DNA of 6,738 nucleotides from Treponema sp. (GTDB lineage Bacteria; Spirochaetota; Spirochaetia; Treponematales; Treponemataceae), in the NCBI GenBank assembly GCA_017421145.1, contig JAFOTA010000163.1:1-6738 (forward strand), written 5' to 3'. A program made the translations under genes and the position numbers. Below the pieces are notes generated by a model. The model saw only the letters and a program-made list of their open reading frames with translations. It was not told where the DNA came from and did not search any database. Positions 1 to 5,114 of the stretch are shown piece after piece (within the stretch, counting starts at the first letter, position 1; each line of letters begins with the position of its first letter).

Positions 1-165
1 ACCGATGCGCCGTATCTTTCTCCCGTTCCCTTGAGGGGAAAGCCCAATTCGCCGCTCAACATAAGCCACACCTATGCGTTCATAGCCGGACATAGGGGAG
101 TGGAAGTCGAAAGGCTCTGCGAGTGCGTGGATTCGAACGTGAGGACCCTTTTCAGGCTCGGTTGA
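1..165 (+). CDS. TatD family metal-dependent hydrolase (DNase), C-terminal end only
   Basis: The open frame from base 1 to the TGA at 163-165 encodes 54 residues, the C-terminus of a protein that starts before the window. It opens with TDAPYLSPVP followed by RGKPNSP, the signature near the end of TatD-family proteins (E/T-D-x-P-[YF]-L-x-P with a following RGK/RN-P stretch). The Asp of that motif is a metal ligand in this TIM-barrel family. The rest (ISHTYAFIAGHRGVEVERL, then NVRTLFRL) matches the usual C-terminal helices that end in 'N..rlF.l'. TatD proteins are cytosolic metal-dependent nucleases proposed to act in DNA repair or degradation. The family call is secure. The exact member (TatD, YcfH or YjjV type) cannot be told from the fragment. 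Confidence 0.88.
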   Translation, partial: TDAPYLSPVPLRGKPNSPLNISHTYAFIAGHRGVEVERLCECVDSNVRTLFRLG

Positions 166-189
166 CAGCTTCCGGATCCGACGGACAAT
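162..189 (+). promoter_or_regulatory. Candidate sigma-70 promoter for the membrane-protein gene
   Basis: A perfect -35 hexamer TTGACA lies at 162-167 and shares its TGA with the stop codon of the upstream tatD-like gene. After a 16-base spacer, GACAAT (184-189) matches the -10 consensus at 4 of 6 positions. Transcription would start near 196. That leaves about 45 bases of leader before the ATG at 242 but almost none before the TTG at 203, so it favours the later start. The -10 box is mediocre, hence moderate confidence. Confidence 0.4.
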
Positions 190-241
190 TTATTGCCCCA
201 TATTGTTGAAAAACTGTTTCATAAATGGTATTGTGTTGATT

Positions 242-883
242 ATGTATACATTTTTATTTGCATGTATCCCGGCATTCCTTTTGCTCGTGTGTTTTTCCAA
301 CGGAAAGTACAGTTGGAAGTCTTTCATTCCGCCCGTGGCAATAGGATTCCTGGTGGCTTTCGTCTTTTATATCTGTAAAAAGTTCATGATTTTCAACCGT
401 TATGTCTGGACCGTAGATATGGTTCCTGCGGTTTTGAACGGATTCGTTTACGACGTGCTGATTCCTTTCCTTGCATGTCTTGCGGCATTCTTCCTTTTCG
501 ACCGCTCGAAGATGAGGTACAAGGCTGAAGCGGTGGGACCACTCATGCTCATGTTCTATGCATTCATGGTTCCTTTCGGCATACTTACGGGAGACGACCT
601 TCTTACTCCGTTCATGATTTACGGAAAGCCCCTTCTTTTTGTCGGAATGGTGCTCTTCGTTTCCAGCTTTGCATCTCTTGGAGTCGGTTTTACCTTCGGT
701 GAAAGGAAGCTGATTCCGCTGGGAGTGCTTTTCTTCCTGCTGATTGTTCCCGTGCTTTTCGTTCCGTCGCTGATTGAAGCCCTTTGGTACTATGAAGGAC
801 GCTTCGTTTTCGTCATCGTTTCGGCGGTGTTTGCAGGATTGGGGCTTCTTTTGCATCTGGCAAGGAACATATTCGTGCATTGA
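242..883 (+). CDS. Polytopic membrane protein of unknown function (seven predicted TM segments)
   Basis: I do not recognise this family. From the ATG at 242 the product is 213 residues and almost entirely hydrophobic. About seven membrane-spanning stretches can be read, near residues 1-18, 28-48, 70-87, 98-115, 131-151, 157-179 and 188-207, with short polar loops. Charged residues are few and sit at loop edges (FDRSKMRYK after TM3, FGERK after TM5), consistent with positive-inside topology. There is no cleavable signal, catalytic motif or ATP-binding motif. The frame stays open upstream to a TTG at 203 (13 extra residues) and a GTG at 233. No candidate start has a convincing Shine-Dalgarno sequence. 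I chose ATG 242 because the predicted promoter would start transcription near 196 and because it places the first helix at the N-terminus. The gene is flanked by intergenic sequence on both sides and seems to be transcribed alone. An antisense open frame of similar length is a by-product of its codon composition. Confidence 0.75.
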   Translation: MYTFLFACIPAFLLLVCFSNGKYSWKSFIPPVAIGFLVAFVFYICKKFMIFNRYVWTVDMVPAVLNGFVYDVLIPFLACLAAFFLFDRSKMRYKAEAVGPLMLMFYAFMVPFGILTGDDLLTPFMIYGKPLLFVGMVLFVSSFASLGVGFTFGERKLIPLGVLFFLLIVPVLFVPSLIEALWYYEGRFVFVIVSAVFAGLGLLLHLARNIFVH

Positions 884-942
884 GGTGCATGGATTCGTGG
901 GTGGAAATCTGTGCATCGGACGTAAATCCGTGTGGAAATCAG
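871..942 (+). repeat. Patch of short degenerate direct repeats at the 3' end of the membrane-protein gene
   Basis: Three copies of GTGCAT occur at 875-880, 885-890 and 911-916. ATTCGTG occurs at 871-877 and 893-899, with a relative ATCCGTG at 926-932. GTGGAAATC occurs at 901-909 and 932-940. The order GTGCAT ... TTCGTG/TCCGTG ... GTGGAAATC appears twice, which suggests a decayed tandem duplication of roughly 26-31 bases starting at the stop codon. No function is evident. Confidence 0.45.
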
Positions 943-1014
943 CTTAAATACGCATTTTTCGGGGCTTTTTTTGAAAAAAGTCTTGAATCTTTATTGCAGA
1001 TGGATGATTTTTAC

Positions 1015-1044
1015 TGGACAAGCCGTTTGATTTTTTGCTATTAT
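1015..1044 (+). promoter_or_regulatory. Promoter of the infC-rpmI-rplT operon
   Basis: TGGACA (1015-1020) matches the -35 consensus at 5 of 6 positions. TATTAT (1039-1044) matches the -10 consensus at 5 of 6, with an 18-base spacer. Transcription would start around 1050-1052, leaving a leader of about 70 bases before the infC start codon. This is the best promoter match in the gap between 884 and 1122, and it sits where an operon of abundant translation genes would need one. Confidence 0.55.
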
Positions 1045-1109
1045 ATCACCCATATCGAATGAAAATAATCGGTCGTAGATCGGTTGTTATAAATAGAGTG
1101 TTTCGCACA

Positions 1110-1126
1110 CCAAGGAGGAGCGTTGG
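1110..1126 (+). promoter_or_regulatory. infC ribosome binding site with possible start-codon hairpin
   Basis: A strong Shine-Dalgarno AAGGAGGAG (1112-1120) lies just ahead of the TTG start at 1123. The SD core AGGAGG ends only 4 bases before the codon. CCAA at 1110-1113 can pair with TTGG at 1123-1126, which would put the SD in a 9-base loop and the start codon in the stem. A second small stem (GTGT 1098-1101 with ACAC 1107-1110) lies just upstream and shares C1110, so the two are mutually exclusive. The SD is plain; the hairpins are short and speculative. Confidence 0.5.
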
Positions 1127-1650
1127 CAGACAATAAGGGAATGCGCGTTAATGAACAAATTCGCGTTCGTGAGGTCAGACTCATTGATGATGAAGGTAAC
1201 CAGAAGGGAATTATCCCTACAATTGAAGCCCTCAAGATGGCAAGGGAGCGTGATCTCGATCTTGTTGAAGTATCGCCAAACGCAAATCCGCCGGTTTGTA
1301 AGATACTGGACTTTGGAAAATACCGGTTTGAACAGGAGAAAAAACTCCGTGACTCCAAGAAAAACCAAAAGGTATTGAAGCTCAAGGAAATTCGCATGCA
1401 GCCAAAGATTGGCCCAGGCGACCTTGACACGAAGGCAAAGCACGTTCAGGAATTCTTAAACGAAGGCGATAAGGTCAAAGTGACCATCCGTTTCCGCGGA
1501 AGGGAACTTGCTCACACCGAGCTCGGCTTTGATGTCCTGAAGGAAGTAGAAAAAAGACTTGAAGAAGGTTCTTATGCCATTGAAAAGCCTGCCGCAATGG
1601 AAGGTAGGTTCATGTCAATGACATTGGGCTCAAAAGTCGTAAAGAAGTGA
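1123..1650 (+). CDS. infC: Translation initiation factor IF-3
   Basis: The 175-residue product has the full two-domain IF-3 layout. The N-domain (about 1-75) carries [14 protein letters not shown] and [20 protein letters not shown] basic linker follows (about 76-88), then the C-domain (about 89-172) with [17 protein letters not shown], the strand [12 protein letters not shown] and the closing Met-rich [11 protein letters not shown]-3 binds the 30S subunit, keeps it from joining 50S too early and checks that the start codon pairs correctly with initiator tRNA. I place the start at the TTG at 1123 because a strong SD directly precedes it and because [11 protein letters not shown] matches the usual N-terminal length. 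The in-frame ATG at 1141 lies 22 bases beyond the SD and would trim the N-terminus. A non-AUG start is typical of infC, since IF-3 can repress its own weak-start mRNA. It is the first gene of the operon and is followed 9 bases later by rpmI. Confidence 0.97.
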   Translation: MADNKGMRVNEQIRVREVRLIDDEGNQKGIIPTIEALKMARERDLDLVEVSPNANPPVCKILDFGKYRFEQEKKLRDSKKNQKVLKLKEIRMQPKIGPGDLDTKAKHVQEFLNEGDKVKVTIRFRGRELAHTELGFDVLKEVEKRLEEGSYAIEKPAAMEGRFMSMTLGSKVVKK

Positions 1651-1659
1651 GGTTTTAAA

Positions 1660-1860
1660 ATGCCAAAGATGAAGACAAAGAAGTCTGCAGCAAAACGCTA
1701 CAGTCTTACTGGAACAGGCAAAATCAAGTACAAGAAAATGAATCTTCGTCATATTTTGACAAAGAGATCACCAAAGCGCAAGATGAATCTTCGCCACGCT
1801 GGAATTCTTTCTGAAGACCAGGCAAAGAAAATCCGCAAGCAGATGCTTCCATACGGTTGA
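1660..1860 (+). CDS. rpmI: 50S ribosomal protein L35
   Basis: This is a 66-residue, very basic protein, the usual length for bacterial L35. It starts with the hallmark [23 protein letters not shown] and ends in the typical IRKQMLPYG. The middle contains [11 protein letters not shown], matching the family's 'SHiLtkKs.krKr' stretch. L35 is a small component of the large ribosomal subunit. GAGG at 1649-1652, overlapping the infC stop codon, serves as a modest SD 7 bases before the ATG. The hexapeptide KMNLRH occurs twice, at residues 26-31 and 41-46, and the underlying 18-base segments (1735-1752 and 1780-1797) are nearly identical. The gene sits between infC and rplT, the standard order. In other bacteria L20 represses expression of this operon, but I cannot identify a binding site here. 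Confidence 0.97.
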   Translation: MPKMKTKKSAAKRYSLTGTGKIKYKKMNLRHILTKRSPKRKMNLRHAGILSEDQAKKIRKQMLPYG

Positions 1861-1917
1861 TTCCGTCTGGTCGTGAGTTTGTAAAATTTAATTTGTTTGA
1901 TTTAAGGAGTAAAGGAA

Positions 1918-2277
1918 ATGTCTAGAGCGGTAGATGGAACAAAAAGGAAGAATCGTCGTGCCAAGATTTTGAAGCTCGCAAAGGGTTTCTATGGTGACAG
2001 AAAGTCAAATTATAAGCCTGCAAAAGATGCCGTTGTAAAGGCTCTTGACCATGCTTATTCAGGACGCAAGGGAAAGAAGCGTGATTACCGCGCTTTGTGG
2101 ATTGCCCGTATCAATGCAGCAGTCCGCGAGCAGGGAATCTCCTACAGCCGTTTTATTGACGGTCTTACAAAAGCCGGTGTAACTCTCAACCGCAAGGCTT
2201 TGAGCAACATGGCTATTGAAGATCCGGTCGCATTCAAGGCGGTTGTGGAAGTCGCAAAGAACGCTCTCAACAAATAG
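1918..2277 (+). CDS. rplT: 50S ribosomal protein L20
   Basis: The 119-residue product is full length for L20. The basic, extended N-terminal arm (residues 1-60) contains [20 protein letters not shown], and the [14 protein letters not shown] motif (about 59-72) leads into the globular C-terminal domain with SRFIDGL and [12 protein letters not shown]20 binds 23S rRNA early in 50S assembly, and in E. coli and Bacillus it feeds back on its own operon. The start is fixed by AAGGAG at 1904-1909, 8 bases before the ATG. The 57-base gap from rpmI shows no strong hairpin, only ACGG/CCGT (1853-1856 with 1863-1866). The next gene begins 8 bases after the stop codon, so transcription very probably continues. 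Confidence 0.97.
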   Translation: MSRAVDGTKRKNRRAKILKLAKGFYGDRKSNYKPAKDAVVKALDHAYSGRKGKKRDYRALWIARINAAVREQGISYSRFIDGLTKAGVTLNRKALSNMAIEDPVAFKAVVEVAKNALNK

Positions 2278-2285
2278 GCGGTTTT

Positions 2286-2864
2286 ATGATTTCACTCGAT
2301 CAGGTAGTTCTTTTACAAAAAAAGGTAGAGGCCGCTGTAGCAAAAATCACTGCATTGAACGGTGAGATTGCACAGCTTTATTCAGAAAACGATGCTTTGC
2401 GTAGAAAATGCGCTGAGCTCACAAATGCGTTGGCTGATAAATCGGGGTTGGTTTCTTCTTTGAGGACTGAACAGAACCAGATCGAGCAGAGCATATTAAA
2501 GGCCCTGGAACAATTGGACGCAGTGGAAGAAGGTTCTGGCTCTTCAGATGACGGTGATGTTGCCGCCGGAGAACAGGAGCTTTCAGTACAGGCAGAAAAT
2601 GACCAGGGTTCTTTTGCTTCCCGTACCGAGCCTGAAAATGCGGTTCAGGGCAGCGCGCAGGCAGAAAAGGAGCCGGAAGAAAATGCCGGACAGGTTTCAG
2701 GTCAGACAAGGATCCTTGATCCGCTTGCACTTTCATTTGAACGCCGTGATGACGGATCTTCAAATCAGGAGAACGCTTATCGTAATGAGGAAAATCAGGA
2801 CGAAAGCACTCAGTCTCCGGAAAAAGGTCTTGCGGACGGCGGGGATCAGTTTGATATTTTCTAG
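2286..2864 (+). CDS. ZapB-like coiled-coil protein with long acidic disordered tail (putative cell-division factor)
   Basis: This 192-residue protein has two parts. Residues 4-78 form a clear coiled coil with Leu/Val/Ile at heptad positions (LLQKKVEAAVAKI, LNGEIAQLYSENDALRRK, LRTEQNQIEQSILKALEQL). It resembles the short ZapB-type coiled coils that partner with ZapA. Residues 80-185 are low in hydrophobic residues and rich in Glu, Gln, Ser, Asp and Gly, so probably disordered. Two hydrophobic islands interrupt this: RILDPLALSFERR (142-154) and the extreme C-terminus DQFDIF (187-192). These look like short binding motifs. The ATG at 2286 follows GGCGG at 2277-2281, which overlaps the rplT stop codon. 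zapA begins 18 bases downstream. The division role is inferred from the coiled coil and from adjacency to zapA; no sequence signature proves it, and the tail is far longer than E. coli ZapB (about 80 residues). Confidence 0.72.
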   Translation: MISLDQVVLLQKKVEAAVAKITALNGEIAQLYSENDALRRKCAELTNALADKSGLVSSLRTEQNQIEQSILKALEQLDAVEEGSGSSDDGDVAAGEQELSVQAENDQGSFASRTEPENAVQGSAQAEKEPEENAGQVSGQTRILDPLALSFERRDDGSSNQENAYRNEENQDESTQSPEKGLADGGDQFDIF

Positions 2865-2882
2865 CTGAAAAGCATAGGTACT

Positions 2883-3185
2883 ATGGGAAAGATTCAAGTT
2901 GATATGTTGGGCGCAAAGTTCAGCATCCGCGGTGATGAGGACGATGCGTACCTGAACAAGCTTTATTCGTACTACAAGGAAATCACCGGCACCATACAGC
3001 AGAAAAAAAAGCTGGACAATCCGCTTCAAGTGAGCATACTTGCCGGAATAACGCTCGTTGATGAGCTTTTGAAAGAAAAAACCCAGAACATCGTTAACAA
3101 AGAGTCAGCCTTGGACAGGGACAAAATGCAGATTGCACAGAAAATGACTTCCGATATGATCAAGCAGATTGACGGTGTGCTCTGA
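2883..3185 (+). CDS. zapA: Cell division protein ZapA
   Basis: The 100-residue product has the ZapA layout. An N-terminal globular head reads IQVDMLGAKFSIRGDEDDAYLNKL, matching the family pattern 'v.I.G..y.i......yl..la'. The following helix contains NPLQVSILAGITLVDELLKEK (46-66), equivalent to the usual 'd.l.vaiLaaLnia.eL', and a C-terminal coiled-coil helix runs to residue 100. ZapA binds FtsZ and cross-links or aligns its protofilaments in the Z-ring; in proteobacteria it also recruits ZapB. The ATG at 2883 has only a weak SD (TAGGT at 2875-2879), so translation may partly depend on ribosomes arriving from the gene upstream. The stop codon directly abuts the next gene's ATG. The family call is well supported by pattern, though ZapA proteins diverge strongly and no search could be run. 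Confidence 0.85.
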   Translation: MGKIQVDMLGAKFSIRGDEDDAYLNKLYSYYKEITGTIQQKKKLDNPLQVSILAGITLVDELLKEKTQNIVNKESALDRDKMQIAQKMTSDMIKQIDGVL

Positions 3186-3668
3186 ATGGAAGATTTTAGC
3201 CCAGCCTTTAAAATCTGGCTTGACGCTGATTCATGCCCGGCTGTCGTAAGAAGAATAATACAGAAAAATGCGCGTACCAATTCAGTTCCTTTGGTTTTCG
3301 TCGCAAACCATGAAATTCCCTTTGATTTTGAATGCAATCTTTTTTCCATGGTGGTCTGCCCCAAAACGAGCGGATCTGCCGATGACTATATCGTCGAAAA
3401 CATATGCAGCGAAGATGTTGCGGTGACCAGGGATCTTCCGCTTGCAAAACGGCTTCTTGAAAAAGGGTGCTCAGTCATGAACGACCGCGGCACTCTTTTT
3501 GACGAAAAGAAACTTGACTACATGCTTGAAGAACGTGAGCTGAGCCTTCAGATGGCATCGCTCGGCATAAGGTCTGGAGGATGTTCCGGCGGTTTCGGAA
3601 AAGATGACATAAAAAAATTCGCGGACTGTTTCTGCTCGCTTATACGCAAGAAAAAAATGCCCTGGTAA
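3186..3668 (+). CDS. YaiI/YqxD family protein (UPF0178, DUF188)
   Basis: The 160-residue product matches the UPF0178 family along its whole length. It has KIWLDADSCPAVVRRII (9-25), equivalent to IWVDADACP in E. coli YaiI; PLVFVANHEI (35-44); the GSADDYIV segment (63-70), equivalent to the family's 'G.D.aDn.Iv'; VTRDLPLAKRLLEKG (80-94), equivalent to 'iTaDipLA...l.kGa'; NDRGTLFDE (99-107); and IRSGGCSGGFGKDD (128-141). The conserved acidic residues in DADSCP, SADD and TRDLPLA resemble a PIN/NYN-like nuclease site. I infer a possible nucleic-acid function; the family has no firmly established activity that I know of. The stop codon of zapA (3183-3185) is immediately followed by this ATG with no strong SD, pointing to translational coupling. 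It is the last gene of the plus-strand operon and converges with the HD-GYP gene 32 bases away. Confidence 0.9.
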   Translation: MEDFSPAFKIWLDADSCPAVVRRIIQKNARTNSVPLVFVANHEIPFDFECNLFSMVVCPKTSGSADDYIVENICSEDVAVTRDLPLAKRLLEKGCSVMNDRGTLFDEKKLDYMLEERELSLQMASLGIRSGGCSGGFGKDDIKKFADCFCSLIRKKKMPW

Positions 3669-3696
3669 TCTTTTTCATGCTGCACTGAATGGGCAT
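3651..3696 (-). terminator. Probable intrinsic terminator of the HD-GYP gene
   Basis: Read on the minus strand, ATGCCC (3696-3691) pairs with GGGCAT (3662-3657), and seven T residues follow (3657-3651, sharing one base with the stem). A G-T pair can extend the stem by one. The intervening 28 bases are long for a terminator loop but can fold a small inner hairpin (TTCA with TGAA). The structure starts 5 bases past the HD-GYP stop codon, and its T-run lies inside the 3' end of the convergent UPF0178 gene. There is no matching T-run for the plus strand. The long loop keeps confidence moderate. Confidence 0.42.
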
Positions 3697-3700
3697 CAGC

Positions 3701-4966
3701 TCAGCTTATGGCCTTGTTGATTGCCTCAAGCCTGTCGAGAATCGTAAGGAAAATTTCGACCAGCTCCGGATCGAACTGCTTTCCGCTCTGGCTTTTTATT
3801 TCGTTCACGGTATCTTCCAGCGACCATTCTTTTTTGTATGACCTCATGTGCCTGAGCGCATCGTAAACGTCGGCGAGCGAGACAATCCTTGCTGAAAGCG
3901 GAATTTCCTCTCCTTTGAGCGGTTCAAGAACGGTCGGTATCGGGTCGCCCGGGTTGAACGCCATGTAGTCTTCGAGTTTTCCAGGATAGCCTTTTGGATC
4001 CCCGTCATAGAACTGATGGTGGTTCAGGCATACTTCGATAGCCATTTTGTCTATTTCGCTTTCAGGAGGAGTGAAAATCTGTGCGCCGAGTATGGTGTGT
4101 GCTTTCATCACGTTGCGCTCTTCGTCCGTCAGAGGGCCGTTCTTTTTAAGAATCTGGTCTGGAATGGCTACTTTTCCGACGTCATGGCATTTTGCGGCCT
4201 GCTTGAGCGCGTTCCTGTACCTGTATCTTTCCCTTTCGGATATGTTGTGTATGCTTGCGTATTTGTCGTAGATTTCCACCGCAAAGCTTGAGACCCTTTC
4301 AACGTGTGCGCCGGTTTCCTTTGGATCCCTGAATCCTGCCGTGCGTACGAGCCTTGAAACGATCTGCTTCGTCAGGTATGCGTATTCGTAAATCTGTCCG
4401 ATGTTGGTCGCGAAGTGGGAGATGTAGAATTCAGCCTCTTCATCGAAAGGAATGTCCTTTCCCTTTGAGTCCCGCGCGTTTATGATCTGCAGAACCCCAA
4501 GAATCTGGCCGTTGGTCATCATAAGCGGGATCGTGAGCATGGAAGTCGTGTGGTAGCCCGAAATCATGTCGGTGGTGGACGAGAATTTGTAAGGGCGTTT
4601 CACCGTCTTTTCTTCATCCTCGTATTCGCTCATGTTGTATACGTCGGGTATGTTTATGATTTTCTTTGAAAGAGCGCAGTATCCGCAGATTGTGTCGCTG
4701 TTCACTGGAAATGAGAATGCAAGGTACGGCAGCTTTTCTCCTTCCTGAAGCTTTGCCTGCTGTGAGTAGTTCACGCTGTACTTGATTTTGAGCGTGTTGT
4801 TCGACTTATGGTATGAATAGATGGATCCTGCGTCCGCATTGACGATCTTGCATGCCGAAATAAGGATGTTCTCCAAAAGGATATCCTCGTCCTTTATTTC
4901 GCTGAGCATGCGTTCAATCTGAGCCATCTGGGTGAATTTCTGCTGATGTTTGCCAATACTTTTCAT
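3701..4966 (-). CDS. GAF domain and HD-GYP domain protein, predicted cyclic-di-GMP phosphodiesterase
   Basis: This is a 421-residue soluble protein with no membrane segment. Residues about 25-195 form a GAF sensor domain: it contains ADAGSIYSY, the IPLMMTNGQILGVLQIINARD strand-turn-strand (146-165) and the closing FDEEAEFYISHFATNIGQ helix. Residues about 200-415 are an HD-GYP phosphohydrolase, a class that breaks cyclic-di-GMP down to pGpG or GMP. The metal-binding set of trinuclear HD-GYP enzymes is complete: ETGAH (E217, H221), H261-D262 in CHDVGKVAIPD, H290, H316-H317, and D366 in SLADVYDAL. The GYP loop is unusual: it reads HHQFYDGDPKGYPG instead of the common HHE-x-x-DG-x-GYP (two extra residues), and about 20 further residues (331-350) precede LKGEEIPLSARI. 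DALRHMRSYK replaces the usual DAL-x-x-xRPYK. The GAF domain includes a CGYC pair (94-97) that could be ligand- or redox-related; that is a guess. The ATG at 4966 has only a weak SD-like GAAG. The gene is alone in its orientation and appears to have its own promoter and terminator. Confidence 0.93.
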   Translation of the reverse strand: MKSIGKHQQKFTQMAQIERMLSEIKDEDILLENILISACKIVNADAGSIYSYHKSNNTLKIKYSVNYSQQAKLQEGEKLPYLAFSFPVNSDTICGYCALSKKIINIPDVYNMSEYEDEEKTVKRPYKFSSTTDMISGYHTTSMLTIPLMMTNGQILGVLQIINARDSKGKDIPFDEEAEFYISHFATNIGQIYEYAYLTKQIVSRLVRTAGFRDPKETGAHVERVSSFAVEIYDKYASIHNISERERYRYRNALKQAAKCHDVGKVAIPDQILKKNGPLTDEERNVMKAHTILGAQIFTPPESEIDKMAIEVCLNHHQFYDGDPKGYPGKLEDYMAFNPGDPIPTVLEPLKGEEIPLSARIVSLADVYDALRHMRSYKKEWSLEDTVNEIKSQSGKQFDPELVEIFLTILDRLEAINKAIS

Positions 4967-4995
4967 CGTACTTCAGTGCTTCCCTAATACCGGAT

Positions 4996-5024
4996 ATTTT
5001 ATTAGAAAACACCGTGTTTTACAA
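4996..5024 (-). promoter_or_regulatory. Candidate promoter of the HD-GYP gene
   Basis: On the minus strand TTGTAA (5024-5019; 4 of 6 to consensus) is followed after exactly 17 bases by TAAAAT (5001-4996; 5 of 6). Transcription would start near 4989, giving a leader of about 20-25 bases before the ATG at 4966. Spacing and distance to the gene are ideal; the -35 box is only partial. Confidence 0.45.
5006..5020. promoter_or_regulatory. 15-bp palindrome, possible operator
   Basis: AAAACAC (5006-5012), a single central C (5013) and GTGTTTT (5014-5020) form a perfect inverted repeat with 7-bp arms. A one-base centre cannot form an RNA hairpin loop, so a DNA-binding dimer site is the better reading. 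It fills most of the spacer between the -35 and -10 boxes of the predicted HD-GYP promoter and overlaps the -35 by two bases, a classic place for a repressor or redox/nucleotide-responsive regulator. No regulator is encoded in the window. Confidence 0.4.
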
Positions 5025-5114
5025 GTTGTTTTGGAACTATTTACCGCTTCCTGGACTGGCTTTTGGCTCAATCTGTCATTTCTGCCATTTATTGATATTT
5101 ATTTCCATATACAC

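Noticed and set aside
171..185. TCCG/CGGA inverted repeat as the tatD terminator
   Set aside because: The stem is only 4 bp and no T-run follows; it more likely lies within the promoter spacer.
254..916. A 220-residue open frame on the minus strand, antisense to the membrane-protein gene
   Set aside because: Its composition (very rich in Arg, His, Glu, Asn, Lys) is the mirror of hydrophobic codons on the other strand; there is no SD and no recognisable domain.
955..980. T-run after GGGGC and CTTTTT/AAAAAG pairing as a terminator of the membrane-protein gene
   Set aside because: The possible stems are almost pure A-U, with no GC-rich hairpin ahead of the T-run, so this is not a convincing intrinsic terminator.
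880..1062. A 60-codon open frame in the gap before infC
   Set aside because: It overlaps the membrane-protein stop codon, has no SD, runs through the degenerate repeats and the predicted infC promoter, and resembles nothing known.
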